This document shows, one piece after another, positions 1-10,802 of a stretch of DNA of 64,000 nt. Within the stretch, counting starts at the first letter, position 1; each line of letters starts with the position of its first letter. Source of the DNA: Shinisaurus crocodilurus (lineage: Eukaryota; Chordata; Lepidosauria; Squamata; Shinisauridae); NCBI GenBank assembly GCA_021292165.1, contig CM037879.1:264809921-264873920 (forward strand), written 5' to 3'. The notes under the pieces are model-generated. The model was not told the origin of the DNA and ran no database searches. It saw only the letters and a list, made by a program, of their open reading frames with translations. The translations under genes and the position numbers were made by a program.

Positions 1-369
1 AGTGGTGCAGTGGAGCCAAGGCTCACAGGGACGTAGTATCTGTATTTTTTTATTAGCAGGGAAGTTGACGCCATATGCTTCCCTTTTCCCTCTGAGTTGA
101 GTTGCAGTCCTCACAGTAGCTGGGAGGGAAATGAATTTTCCCAGCAACGATATAGCAAAGTATTTTTTGGTGGCTTGATCTTGAATGGGCAATTAAGACC
201 CATTTTCTTTACAAAAGACCTGCTCCTGCTGCAGTTGCAAACTGCTAGAACTGGTTTGTTGAAATGGATCAACACAACTGCCTGAATTTTTGGACTCTCC
301 TTGGAGACTTGGTTATGGGGGACTGCCATGATGAGCGCCCGCACTTCAGAATGTATCACCGCCCCACTG
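1..369 (-). mobile_element. Non-autonomous DNA transposon copy, left edge cut by window start
   Basis: This segment matches the reverse complement of 46187-46699 at both ends and in the middle. Shared stretches include 'ctgaatttttggactctcc' and 'tgatgagcg.ccgcacttca'. The right terminus gccccactg at 361-369 and the left 'agtggtgcagtgg' form imperfect inverted termini of a cagtggtg type. The first base of the element lies just outside the window. This copy lacks the LINE-like middle part present in the 46 kb copy. Superfamily is not certain; hAT is plausible from the 46 kb copy's imperfect 8-bp flanking repeat. Confidence 0.6.
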
Positions 370-1321
370 TGTGCCAGAAAGCCGTTTCATAGACTCGCAC
401 TCATCTACTGCTTGGCTCTTCTGTTCCTGCATCTCTGGCTGCTTCCAGAGGAGTGGCTCCTAGCGCTACCCACCCAGGCATTGCTCTTCCGTCACAAACT
501 ATATGTTAAATTGCGATTGAATTTCTACACTATTGGGAGCGTTGGGCGTTAGCTATGAGTACATCCTGCTCTGTTCTGTCCTCTCCAGCAGACATCGCTG
601 CGTTAGGTGGGGCCATTTGAAGCTCCGCACACATTCATTATGACCTTTGTGGTAGACACCATTTGATGACCCCGTTTTTGTTAATTGATCTTTTAATTAT
701 TGCTAAAGCACCTTTCTGAGTATATATATATATTTAAAAGACAAAAAGGAAAGAGAGGTATAGTGCTATCATACCAGAATGCTATAATTTAATTTTTCAA
801 AACAATATATATATATTGGCTGCATATATATATGAAACTACTTTTTGGTCATCTCTAAAATGGTGGTGACCAGAATATATTTTTTTAAAAAAGATAGGTT
901 TTTACAAATTAGCATTATTATATTATGGCGTTATAGCAGTATTCCAAAAGGCCCAGAGTGAATTAAAGGCTAATCCATCTCAGAATACATGTTAGACTGG
1001 CAGGACTGAAAAAGAACGATACAATTTTGTTTTGTTTTGGGCTATAGGCATGAATGGTACCTGATATATTAACATCTATATCAGTCTGTTTTCCAAACCC
1101 TCTTTTTTAAAGACTCCCAGGTTATTGGGAGATGACAGGATCGACCCTGTGATTAGTGCCACAGGAAAATATGGTTGTAGGAAGGGGGGGGGGGGATATT
1201 GGTAAAAGGAAGTACCGTAAGTTGATTTCTTGAAAGGTAAGAATAACACTAATGAAAGGTTCCGAGTTATTGTCCTCCAGGGGTCCGTGAGCTTCACCAG
1301 CCAAACAAGCATGATGTCTGA
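370..1321. other. Intronic stretch without recognisable gene
   Basis: AT-rich sequence inferred to be HIPK2 intron 1. It contains short (TA)n tracts at about 720-733 and 810-835, a G run near 1185-1195, and no open frame resembling a protein. I see no repeat family here that I can name. Confidence 0.5.
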
Positions 1322-1565
1322 GAGCCAGCGTGGTGTAGTGGTTAGAACATTGGACTGGGACTCGGGAGATCCGGGTTCTAGTCCCCGTTCGGCCATGAAA
1401 CTCACTGGGTGACTTTGGGCCAGTCACTGACTCTCAGCCTAACCTACCTCACAGGGTTGTTGTGAGGATAAAATGGAGAGGAGGAGGAGGAGGAGGATTA
1501 TGTAAGCCGCCTTGGGTTCCTTGCAGGAAAAAAGGCGGGGTATAAATAAAATAAATAAATAAATA
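1322..1565 (+). mobile_element. tRNA-derived SINE (family A), full length
   Basis: The 5' head carries a pol III A box (tggtgtagtgg) and B box (gggttctagtcccc). The body follows with 'gggtgactttgggccagtc' and 'cctacctcacagggttgttg', then a (gga)n tract. The 3' end 'aaggcggggtataaat' plus an (aaat)n tail resembles L2-type LINE termini. Other copies lie at 20806 (-), 24846, 33428 and 37177, with truncated ones at 9231 and 30838. The head is a SINE promoter and not a tRNA gene, because no cloverleaf 3' half follows. Confidence 0.9.
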
Positions 1566-2100
1566 GGCTGAGGCAATTTAAGTTACTCACATACATACAG
1601 CCTCTCGTCTTGCTAAGGGGTTTCAGTTTCCTTATCTCTTTTTCAGTGCAGACTGGCACACTGTGAAGGGCAGGATCCATCCAGCTTATTTCCACTGATG
1701 ATCTAAAAATGAGACTTTAATTCAGACCTTGGGAGGGAGATTCAGTGTGATGCTGCCAGCCAAGGCAAATGACCTCATGTATGAATAAGCAAGGGAAGAT
1801 TAGCCTGAGACCTAAGCTACTACTGTACGTAGTACATGCCCATGGACTAATTTACCAAAGGACTGATTAGGAGAAAGGAAGCTAGGAGGAAGGGGGGGGG
1901 GAGAGAGGAATGAGCAAATAATTCATACAATTTTAAAAAATAAAATAAAAGAATGCTTTCCATTCATTGCTGTTGTTCATTTAAGATGTGGGTTTCCCCC
2001 CTTCTCTTTGTTTGCTCCCCGTCTGTGCCCTTTTCATTTGGAAGCAGGAGGGAGAAGAAAGGGCTTAGCAAAGTAAAGAGTTAATGAAATGCGCAGTGGG
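1566..2100. other. Intronic stretch without recognisable gene
   Basis: Ordinary AT-rich intronic sequence with a short G run near 1893-1902. No family or frame is recognised. Confidence 0.4.
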
Positions 2101-2103
2101 GGA

Positions 2104-2350
2104 TTATAAAAGAGCCAAGCACTCACAGACAATTAAGGACCGAGAGCTGAATTTACCAGAGCTGAATCTACGGGAGAGAGCTGAATCTACCAGAGCTGAA
2201 TCTACGGGAGGGAGTGTGGCTGTGTAAGGGGTGGCAATAATGACATTAAAGGGCAGTACCTCGAGTAACCGAGGCTGCATTTACCTGTACATTTAAATTT
2301 ATTTGTTCGTTCAGTGTACAGCCCAAATAACACGTTAAACACAGACAACT
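2104..2350 (+). repeat. TATA-box plus 17-bp tandem repeats, possible LTR or promoter remnant
   Basis: A tataaaag motif at 2105-2112 is followed about 35 bp downstream by four copies of a 17-bp unit (gagctgaatctaccaga / gagctgaatctacggga). They are arranged as two 34-bp higher-order units from 2144 and 2178. This TATA-then-repeat layout is LTR-like, but I could not find TG...CA ends or a target duplication. It could equally be an orphan minisatellite. Confidence 0.35.
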
Positions 2351-2599
2351 CTCGCTCATTTCCAAATGCGACTCGCACAAGCTATTCCTAGTTTGCAAAA
2401 GCCAACCAACATAAAAAGTCTCGCATCGCTTCTGGAAGATGCTTAGACCTGCGTTTTAGCAAGTCTTAACTGTTGGAATGTTTGCATGAGCAACTTGGCT
2501 GCCAGGACATCTTGATGCATGCGTGGCCCCGTTCATACTGAACAGGGGCCACAGCTCGCCGGTGCAGCTGATGCATCGCCTGCAGAAGGTCCCAGTGGG

Positions 2600-2745
2600 C
2601 ATTGCCAGTTTAAAAAAGAGGATCAGGTAGTATCGATGATGGGAAAAACCTCTGCCCAAGATCTTGGACAGCGCTGTCAGTCAGAGTGGATGATAAAGGG
2701 CTAGATAGACTAATGGTCTAACTCAGAATATAGCAGCTTCATATA
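2600..2745 (+). mobile_element. tRNA-derived SINE family B, 5'-truncated
   Basis: The segment 'cagcgctgtcagtcagagtgg' to 'gactaatggtctaactcagaatatagcagcttc' matches the body and 3' end of the SINE at 4645-4828. The tRNA-like head is missing. Confidence 0.6.
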
Positions 2746-2755
2746 TTGGATATTA

Positions 2756-2787
2756 TACACACACACACACGGATGGATAGATGGATG

Positions 2788-2817
<30 letters not shown>
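2756..2817. repeat. (CA)n followed by (GATG/GATA)n microsatellite
   Basis: A CA tract to 2770 is followed by mixed GATG and GATA tetramers to 2817. It is a candidate polymorphic marker. Confidence 0.95.
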
Positions 2818-2818
<1 letters not shown>

Positions 2819-2824
2819 CCTACG

Positions 2825-3317
2825 TAGGGATGGGCAAATAGTGTCAGTTTTGGTTCTGTTCAGTTTCTCATTTTTCTGTCCTTAAGTTTGGTTCTGCCTG
2901 ATTCTGCATCAACACATGAATTTTATTTCTAAAAGTTCACATAAAAATGCATGCATTTTTGTGCTCATGTCTCTTAATATGTACACTTTTGTGGGGTACT
3001 TTTTCCATACGTATGCATCTTCATGCACTTTTGCGAATGTATGCTTTTTTGCAAGTTATTTTTCCTATAATATTGTATTTCTCTGTGTTATTTTCACTAT
3101 TGTGTACGCACATTTCCATGGCATGTGGATTTTTGTTTGCACTTTCCTCTGATGTGTGCTTTTTAAAAAAAACCAAATTTTTTTTTTTTGAGTGGAGAAC
3201 TTAGTGCTAAATTCAGGAAAGGTCAACTCCGTTTTGGTTCACTCATAGGTCCGGCAAGTGCAAATTAGATAGATTTGCATAAAAATTCAGACAGAACAAA
3301 TTTCTCACCCATCTCTA
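2825..3317. mobile_element. TAGGGATGGGC-type inverted-terminal-repeat element
   Basis: The left end tagggatgggcaaat and the right end tttctcacccatctcta are imperfect inverted repeats. The interior is T-rich with quasi-repeated blocks of the type 'tgcatttttgtgc...' spaced 20-40 bp apart. There is no coding capacity; the two overlapping short frames inside are low-complexity. No target duplication is obvious. Confidence 0.5.
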
Positions 3318-3322
3318 GGTCT

Positions 3323-3613
3323 CACGGTCAGCCCAAGACATTTTGTTGCCTGAGGCAAAGGGCAAGATGGCACCTTCTCCCATTCCATGTACAGGAGCTA
3401 ACCAGATACGACAGTGGAGTCTTACTACAACACAGGGGATAGGACATGCCTCTTCCACCGCATCTGAGGGCAGTAGGCTAGCTTAGGGGCTGAGGGCAGT
3501 CACGTGACACACACAGCGCTCTCCTTTAATATCTTACCATCATCCCCCTGCCCTCTAGCCTCTTGCCACCTGAGGCATTTTTCTCACTCTGCCTTATGGT
3601 AGGGCTGGCTCAG
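3323..3613 (-). mobile_element. CAGGGCC-type hAT MITE, degraded copy
   Basis: Internal words ('aagacattttgttgcctgag', 'aagatggcacc', 'attccatgtacag.agc') are shared with the MITEs at 8424, 27695 and 49355-50402, in reverse orientation relative to 8424. The terminus near 3600 (tagggctggctcag) matches the family end. The target duplication has decayed. Confidence 0.65.
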
Positions 3614-4275
3614 TTTGGTTCTCAGTTAAAAAACAAAAGGAACCTCCTCTTACTAGATACTGGCCAAATGTGACACTCTCCCAGGCTCAGGCCTTTCTCA
3701 CACCTGTTTCAGGGCACTTTCCCCCTTCACAAGAAAAGAGAAATCCTCCCGTCCCTCCTGCCAGCTTCTCCGGGATCAGTTTCATTAGTGTACATTGGAT
3801 GTCTTTGTGACTTGCATGTTCCCTCGGACCATTCCTGGGTTACGAGCTGTTCATCAAGCAAAATATGGATGCAAGGGTGGTCGTGTCTTGCTAAAAATAC
3901 GTTTTCTAGTCTTAAAAAAGGGAAGGAGGTAAATATCTTGCTGTTCATTGACTGATAGCACATTCAACTCATTCTCTAGCTGTGAGGTCTGCTACTATTT
4001 CTAGAGCAACATTTTTCTCGATGAGTAATGCTACTAATTCAGCGTGTAGCTTTCTGTATGTGTGTCATGGGTAACCGGAACAAGTGGATACAGAGTGTGC
4101 CATGCAGTGGTCTGAAAAGCACCATAATTTAAAATAATGTGTTCGTTAATGCTAATGGAGCCAGGGCAGGATGCCTTCATCTTGGAGGCGGATGGTAATG
4201 CAGCACTGACACCGTGTTTACTCCAGGGCGGTTGCCAGCACTCATAGAAGAGGAGGGAAGGAGGAAGGGTCAAGG
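3614..4275. other. Intronic stretch without recognisable gene
   Basis: Unique-looking intron sequence with no gene or named repeat. Confidence 0.4.
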
Positions 4276-4623
4276 TAGGGGTGCATAACCTCAGGCCCAG
4301 GGACCAAATCATCCCTCTGGTGTGCCCCAGAAGGCCACGCCCCTTTCCCTTGGCCCCACCCACTTCCCCCACCCACTGATAATTTGGTGGTTTCTCTGCT
4401 CTTGTGTAGCCTTTTCCCCCATTCAAGAAGGTTGAAATGCCTCTCCGAAGACTTGATTACTGGCAGTAGAAGCATTAGGCTAAAACAGGCACTTTGGCCC
4501 CACCCTCTTGCTTTCAGCCACTACTGGAATGCGACCCCCGAGAGCCACCACTGGAATGTGGCCCCCGAGGGCTTCTCTGAAATGGAATTTGCTCCTCAAA
4601 CTGAAAGAGGTTCAACACCCCTG
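4276..4623 (+). mobile_element. hAT MITE, CAGGGGTGTTGAACCTCAGG family
   Basis: The left end is taggggtgcataacctcagg and the right end agaggttcaacacccctg. It is flanked by 8-bp near-duplicates ggtcaagg / ggtgaagg (7 of 8). It shares 'ttgaaatgc.t..c.aag.ct' and 'tactggcag' blocks with copies at 17365 (-), 35615 and 40195. It is non-coding. Confidence 0.85.
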
Positions 4624-4644
4624 GGTGAAGGGAAGGACTGGAGC

Positions 4645-4828
4645 CCTAGTTTGGTTGGGGAGCATATGCTTGGCATGCAAAAGATCCCAGTTTTAGGCCC
4701 CAGCAATTCCAGGCAGGGGTGGGAAAGGCTTCTGTCTGAAACCCTGGAGAACGGCTGCCAGTCAAAGTAGGCAATACAAAGCCGGAGGGACCAATGATCT
4801 GACTCAATATAAGGCAACTTCCGATGCT
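4645..4828 (+). mobile_element. tRNA-derived SINE family B
   Basis: The head ('gagcatatgcttggcatgc', 'agatcccagttttaggcccc') is a degraded A/B-box tRNA-like module. The body 'accctggagaacggctgccag' and 3' end 'gatctgactcaatataagg' recur at 2600, 9885, 10635, 25255, 38525 (-) and 47357. It differs from family A in head, body and 3' end. Confidence 0.75.
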
Positions 4829-4892
4829 ATTTTCTTTGCAAGGCTTCTGAGAGCCAAGGAGCTCAAGCCAGCACACAGTCTTTCCCTTTTTT

Positions 4893-5067
4893 TTAATCTT
4901 CACAGCAACCCTTTGAGGTAGGTTAGTCTGAGAGATAGTGACCGGCCCAAGTTCACCCAGTGAGCTTCGCAGCTGAGTTGGGATTTGGATCCATGTCTCT
5001 CCAGGCCAAGCTCAACACTCTAACCACTCTTTAACACCACACTGACTTTTTTTTTTTTTTTTTTTTT
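4893..5067 (-). mobile_element. Old SINE related to family A, reverse orientation
   Basis: Reverse-complement words of family A are present: 'cacagcaaccctttgaggtag', 'cccagtgagcttc', and A-box remnants 'ctaaccactc'. It is more diverged than the young copies. It abuts a T run at about 5046-5067. Confidence 0.7.
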
Positions 5068-5700
5068 AATGGACCAAGTCCAGCCTCCTGAGCTGGAGGG
5101 GCAGGACTCTGACACAGAGGAAGGGAGCCAGCCAGATCATGAGGACCAGCAGCACAAACCTCAGATGTGCTGGACTCATGCCTTGACACTGAGCCTGTGC
5201 CTGCTAGCTGGGAGTCCGTTAAGCTGTAGCCCCCTGAACTGGGACCCTGAGGCACAGCACCCTCTGAGCTAGATTTCCCTGGGGAAGTGCCCCCTCCACC
5301 TCAAAGGCCTCACTGCCCCCCCCCTGCCGCCCAGTACTTGCTCACCAGCATGGACGATGCAGCAGGCAGGAATGGGCACGGAAGCCACGAGGCTGCCCCT
5401 TTAACACTATCCACTCTTCAGGAAGAGAGCAGAGCTTGAGGGGAGTAATCCGGCCCAGTGGTGCTCCAGGCACTGTCGGAGCAACTTGCCAGTCCAGAAC
5501 TGTCTGAGACCTTGTGGCTGCTGCTTGACCTGCTATCCTGCCACCCTTGGGTGCCCCACTGTGCCCTGTGGACTCCCAATCCTGGTGAGGAGAGAACAGA
5601 TCCGTCAGCCGTGGCCTGTGAAGCTGGGCTTTTTTTTGGTGTGGCACTCTGACTTTCTTGGGCTGGTTCCAGTCTAACCATTTGTAGTGCTGCTGCTACA
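5068..5700. other. GC-rich segment of unknown origin
   Basis: About 630 bp of GC-rich sequence with several short open frames on both strands (longest about 100 codons). None resembles a known family and none has flanking splice signals I trust. It may be an unclassified repeat. No second copy is visible in the window. Confidence 0.4.
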
Positions 5701-6578
5701 CATATCCTCGGCCATTTGCAATTGCCCGTAAAGAGTCAGTCTGCCGTAGCGTTTGGCCACGTGAGCGCTGCTCTGCCCCAGGCAGAAAGTTCCACAGGGG
5801 TCTAACAGGTCACAATAATGCTTGCCTCACTATGTGGGCAGATGCCTATGGAGGACGTTGCCGTTGGCCATTTGAGGTCTGGAGTCTCACCCTCTTTGGG
5901 TGAGTATATGTAGACTGCGCTGCAGACAAGCTTGCAGATTGCATTGCTTTCTGTGTTCTTGGACGGCTTGCTTCATGATAACAGTGGTTCCATTCCTTCA
6001 GGCTGCAGCAGAGGGAGAGGAGGGAAACAGGGTTATTTCTTTGGCTCTGCTGAGAGACCAAGTCCTTTTGTCCCCTCCTCCCCCTGAACTGTTTCCATCC
6101 CAACTGTTTGTTATAAGAACTCTGTAATAATTCTGAGGACTGTGGCCTGAGTTTGTTTCCCCCCCCCCCCCTTCCCCTCTTCCTCTTTCTTTCCTTTTGT
6201 GTTGTGTCTTTTAAAATGTAAGCCTGAGAGCAGGGACTGCCTTGTTTTTTACTGGTCAGTAAAATCTGCTGGGACTGGGAGCCTTTTCAGCTGAAGAGCA
6301 GGATCAAAATGCTTCAGTAAATAAATGCTGCCAACTGTCCACTGTAAACACATTCTACCAGTATAGGCAGAAGGGAAACCCTATGAATGAGTTTGTGTGT
6401 AATTGTTACTATGCTCTTTAATCTGTAGAGCATGTGAACATTAAAAAAAAGATGAGGGTCATAGGTCATTGATCCCTTTGGGCACGTGGAAGGGCCAGCC
6501 CACTTTTACAAGCAGCCCAAGTGGTTGGTTGGTGTGACAGAGCATGGTCCAAGAACTGCACTTCAGCATCCTTTATAG
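5701..6578. other. Intronic stretch without recognisable gene
   Basis: Unique-looking sequence with a C run near 6160-6171. Nothing else is recognised. Confidence 0.4.
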
Positions 6579-6713
6579 CAGTGTTCTCCAACCTTGGGGC
6601 CCCAGATGTTTTTGGCCTACAACTCCCAGCATGCCCCAGCCAGTTATGCTGGCTGGGGCATGCTGGGAGTTGTAGGCCAAAAACATCTAGGGACCCAAGG
6701 ATGGAGAACACTG
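6579..6713. mobile_element. Palindromic (fold-back) hAT MITE, 135 bp
   Basis: It starts cagtgttctccaacc and ends atggagaacactg. The two halves are reverse complements of each other over about 65 bp with only a 5-nt centre (ttatg). It is flanked by a perfect 8-bp duplication ctttatag (6571-6578 and 6714-6721). Equal-length copies lie at 24279 and 49434, and an internally deleted one at 53844. A transcript would form a long hairpin. Confidence 0.95.
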
Positions 6714-6721
6714 CTTTATAG

Positions 6722-8072
6722 CATTGCAAAAGATGCACCTCATAGACTGTGTTGGTGGATCTGCTCAGCATGCCAAAAGTTTTGCCCTGATGCTGCATAC
6801 AGAATGGAGAGGGGAGATTCTTCCCTCCATACACCCCATTCCCCGAACAGTAGCCTCAGTGCCCCTTTGCATGGAATCCAAATTACAACGAAAATCTTGT
6901 GTGAGTTTCAAAGTTGCCTGGCAAAATGCATGGATTTAACTTCATGCTTCTGTGGAACACAGAATAATTCAGTCTGATTAGTACCCCATATGGTGACATC
7001 CAGGTTACTTCTATAGTCCCTTTGGTCAGTTCTCAAGGGCAAAGCATTTTCCCTTTCCTCACCCCTTCTAGCTTTTTTCGTTTTACTCTCATCACCGTAA
7101 TATCTACTGTCCGTTCAGTTTCACCTCCTTTGCCTCTCAAACATGAGGCTGGACAGAGTTAATTCTGTAAAGCAGGAGCTGCTGTTCAGAATTGAGTAAC
7201 AAGATGCTGTTATTTTGCATTAAGATTAAGAAATAAATGAATCCCGTTTATCTGAATGGAACCAGGAAATAAAATAGATCTTTATCTGCTGTTTGCATCT
7301 AAGCTGAATTTCATTGTGTCTGGGTAGCATCTGGCGTTTCGAGATTTCCTCTTGCAGCTGGATAACACACAGTCTATGGTAAAATGTTGAATAATAATAA
7401 ATACATAAATAAATGAATAAGAATAATTATAGTAGAATTAGTAGTATTGGCTGGTATGATAGCACAAATGGGTAGTCACAAAAATATAACAAGGGCTGTT
7501 TGTGGAGCAGGAAACTGTCTGGGAGTCTTGATATTTCAGTCAGTGTTGCAAATTATTTTTGGCCCTCTGCATTGAGAGATTAAGAATACGAACTTACCAG
7601 AAGATAGAAGGTCCTTTAAGACAAATCAAGGAAGACAAATTGCTAAAGGATTTCTTTTGGGAGTCTATCTTAGTTGTCTTAATGTACTAAAAATGATAAT
7701 AATCCAGTATTATACTGTACTATCCCAAATCTCTGTATTTTACCATTATGTTCAATAGGGATATTAGAATTGTGGCTATATTTGTTACAGATGTTCTAGG
7801 CATGAACGCTTTTCTTGATTTTTTATTCAGGCACTTTAGAATATTGTCCCCTCCCCCCGGTCCCCCCAGTCTGGTCTTTTACTAACCCAATGATCTCTGG
7901 ACAGAACAAATTTCCTGTATGGATATCACTATTACGTAGGAATGTGCATTGATAGACCCTGTGTGATGAATACACATATGTCTCTGTTTTGCCATATGTC
8001 CATATGATGGGATGTCCAGATTAGTTTTACTTTACACAACATGTACATTCAAAAGAGTACACACATATGGCC
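6722..8072. other. Intronic stretch without recognisable gene
   Basis: About 1.3 kb with no recognised repeat except A-rich patches near 7385-7420. No coding frame resembles a protein. Confidence 0.4.
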
Positions 8073-8165
8073 TTACAATGCAATCCTATACATTTCTCCT
8101 CAGAACTAAGCTCTACTGAATTTAATCAGATAAATTAAATGCAGGTAAGTGTATAGGATTGCCTC
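8073..8165. mobile_element. Short MITE of the 'caatcctata...tataggattg' type
   Basis: Inverted termini caatgcaatcctata and tgtataggattgcc enclose about 60 bp including 'ctcagaactaagctctact'. Similar ends occur at 14838, 53425 and 60395 (partial). The terminal sequence resembles the piggyBac-like element at 47599, but a TTAA pair is not intact here. Confidence 0.55.
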
Positions 8166-8423
8166 GTAGATAGCACTGGGTTGGAACTGGTGGTCATGGT
8201 GTACGTCGGCATCAATGGCGTAAGGAAATGTAGTTGTGATAATCTGAGGACAAACTTAAGTTGGAAAAAAGAAGGCTGTTGTGTGGCAACAGGCATCGGT
8301 CCTGATATGCAGCTGCCCCTGCGTGGGTGCTGACAATGCATCTGTTTCCTGCTGCCGCTGCCGCCACCCTCCCCCCATTGTCTTCTTCTATTTTCTCTGG
8401 AGTTTGTTTTCAGGGCCCCCAGG

Positions 8424-8825
8424 CAGGGCCAGCCCTACCACTAGGCAGAGTGAGGTGGCCTGTCTCAGGCAGCAGATGGTGGGGGGCAGTTAGTCGTGGC
8501 TAGGTGTTGGAGGACAAGGCTGTGTGTGTGCCGTGTGGCTTGCCCTGCACCCCCTAAGCTAGCAGGTGCAGTGGAAGATGCTGTCCCGTAGCCAGTATCG
8601 AAGTAAGATTTAAAGGTCAGTCTGGTTGGCTTCTGTACATGGAATGGTGAGGGGAGCCATCTTGTCTTTCATCTCAGGCAGCAAAATGTCTTGGGCCAGA
8701 CCTTGTTGGAGTAAACTGCAACCGCCAATCCAGTCGGTTTCTGTATATGGATGGAATGGTGGTGGGAGTGGGAGGCACCATCTTGTCTTTTGTCTCGGGC
8801 AGTAAATTGTCTTAGGCTGGTCCTG
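8424..8825 (+). mobile_element. CAGGGCC-type hAT MITE with perfect target duplication
   Basis: The left end is cagggccagccctaccact and the right end gtcttaggctggtcctg. It is flanked by identical 8-bp repeats cccccagg (8416-8423, 8826-8833). The body contains an internal duplication of the 'atggaatggtg.ggg.g...ccatcttgtcttt' block. Relatives lie at 3323 (-), 27695, and nested at 49355 and 49615 (both -). Confidence 0.9.
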
Positions 8826-9035
8826 CCCCCAGGCTGTGGGCTTGTGGCCCAAAGTCCAGCCCTAGCAGAGGCACTGAGAGCTGCAGGGACTCCATTGGCA
8901 TCCTCACTGTGCAATGGATAATGGTGGTTTTCATTTTAATATTGGAAGTACAGATTTTTGAGGTTCTCTTCTATCTCTAGCTCTGTGGTTAAAAGGACCA
9001 GTGAGGACCAGTGATGGGGAAATTCTCTGCTTGCT

Positions 9036-9070
9036 TGCTTCTTCCCTTCCTTCCTTCCTTCCTTCCTTCC
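9036..9070. repeat. (CTTC)n microsatellite
   Basis: Tandem cttc units with minor interruptions. Confidence 0.9.
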
Positions 9071-9230
9071 CATGCATGATTCCCTTCTTCAGGCTCTGTC
9101 CCATCCTTCTTTGTACATTCATTTCTGTCTCTTGCCTTGTCCTTCTGTCAGTCCGCATTTCTTCGTGTCTTCCTTAAATCCTGCATTTCATCTTTAGGAG
9201 AGTTCAGTTCCCTTTTGGTTTGCTTTCAAC

Positions 9231-9371
9231 TACAACCTAACCTACCTCTCAGCCTAACCTACCTCACAGGGTTGTTGTGAGGATAAAATGGAGAGGAGGA
9301 TTATGTAAGCCGCCTTGGGTTCCTTGAAGGAAAAAAAGTGGGGTATAAATATAATAAATAAATAAATAAAC
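9231..9371 (+). mobile_element. SINE family A, 5'-truncated
   Basis: It contains 'cctacctcacagggttgttg', 'taagccgccttgggttcc' and the ggtataaat(aaat)n tail. The tRNA-like head is missing. Confidence 0.85.
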
Positions 9372-9884
9372 CAAACTATGTTAGTCGTACATGGCCGCAG
9401 CACTTTTCCTTCTCACATACCAGCAGTGACAAGCCATATTTCAAACTCTATAATAATGGCCTTTTTTCTCGATCCATTGTAGATATTGACTTCAATACTA
9501 TTTCCAGTATACAGTTCTGTCTATTTCCTAGTATCGTACTCTTGGCTAGCATTTGGTTTCATGCACCAGTGTCAACATAGTTTTAAAATTTAAAACAGAT
9601 AAGTATATAGTTTCAAATATATTTCAATTTAAAACAGATTGATATATTGCACGCACAAAAAAACACATGCAGTTATATGTTTGATTGGTATGTGTTGAGA
9701 GAGAGAGATAAATAGATAGCATGTGTGCGTTTTTGAAGACTGAAAATTAACTTTGGAAATGGATGTTAGAAAATGAAGGCTGGAATGTGAAAGGGTGAAA
9801 GGTTGCATGTACTTCTAAAGATAAGTGTTGAGTAATTCCACCAGCACCCATTCTGTGGATAGAGAGCATAAAGGACCATGGAAG
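9372..9884. other. Intronic stretch without recognisable gene
   Basis: AT-rich sequence with no recognised feature. Confidence 0.4.
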
Positions 9885-10043
9885 AGGGACTGTGTAGCTC
9901 ACTGGCAGGGCACTTTCTTTGCATGCAAAAGGTCCCAGGTTCGATCCCTGCCGTCTTCACTTAAAAAGACCAATTAGTGGGTGATGTGAAGAAAAGCTGC
10001 CAGAGGCCTTGTAGAGCTACTACCAGTCAAAGCAGACAACTAG
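9885..10043 (+). mobile_element. tRNA-derived SINE family B
   Basis: The tRNA-like head is well preserved (tgtagctcactggcagggc... tgcatgcaaaaggtcccagg, ttcgatccc). The body ('gggtgatgtgaagaaaagc', 'accagtcaaagcagacaac') is shortened at the 3' end. Confidence 0.75.
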
Positions 10044-10118
10044 AGTGGCCACTGAAGGATCACCCAAAATGAGGACAAAAGGGGAGTCAAGTTTGCATAA
10101 AATTTGTATATGCTAATA

Positions 10119-10387
10119 CAGGGGCAAGCAACCTTTTTGGGCTGTGGGCACATTTGGCAATTTGAGAAACTGTCCTGGGCATCACCACAAAATGGCTGCC
10201 ATGGGAGGCATGGCAAAAGACAAGTAACCTGCCCCAAAGACTGAGTATGAGGCAGAGATGGGGTCTGAGCTCCAACACACTAAACAATTCCTCAGAAGCC
10301 ACAGTTTTTAGCATCAACAGAAACCTATTTTACAGCAATCCCAGCTGCCGGCAAGAAAATGTGCGGGCACCACGTTGCCTGCCCCTG
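10119..10387. mobile_element. hAT MITE, CAGGGGCAAGCAACC family
   Basis: Termini caggggcaagcaacc and cgttgcctgcccctg are inverted. The flanking 8-mers tgctaata / tactaatg match at 6 of 8. About 240 bp of non-coding interior. Confidence 0.8.
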
Positions 10388-10539
10388 TACTAATGTATAT
10401 GCCTAAATGCACATTTAGAAATTATTGTTATAATTTAGATAGAAATACAGTAAACCTCACCATAATGCAGAAGACTTGTGAGCAGGTGACCTGCATGCCT
10501 GCCTGTTCAGTCTGCTGTCCAGGTGCTAACTGGATTAGC

Positions 10540-10630
10540 AACAGTTCATACCGTTCATTATCTTTAAACTGGAAGTGGACTGGGAGCACTCCTTCAAATA
10601 GAGGAGTGACCTCTGTAAAAGAGGACACGT
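10540..10630 (-). repeat. Unclassified interspersed repeat, copy 1 of 2
   Basis: The reverse complement shares 'cctcttttacagaggtcactcctct.tttgaagg' and 'cagtc.actt.cagtttaaagataa' with 19145-19280 (+). I cannot place the family. Confidence 0.55.
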
Positions 10631-10632
10631 AG

Positions 10633-10690
10633 CCACACTGAGCTAGATGGACCAATGGTCTGATACGATATAAGGCATCTTTCTGTATTC
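10633..10690 (+). mobile_element. SINE family B, 3' end only
   Basis: 'ctgagctagatggaccaatgg' followed by 'tctgatacgatataaggc' matches the 3' end of the family B SINE. Confidence 0.6.
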
Positions 10691-10802
10691 CCAATGAGCA
10701 GCCCAATTGGCTGCATTTCCAATCTGTATTCCCAAGAGTGGCTGCCATAAGGCCTTTATAACCTCCTTTGCCCACCATGTGGCCTCTGCTGAGCATGCTG
10801 GG

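Noticed and set aside
1322..1400. tRNA genes at SINE heads (1322, 4645, 9885, 24846, 33428, 37177, 47357)
   Set aside because: A and B boxes are present, but no complete cloverleaf with 3' acceptor strand follows and the same body recurs at all sites.
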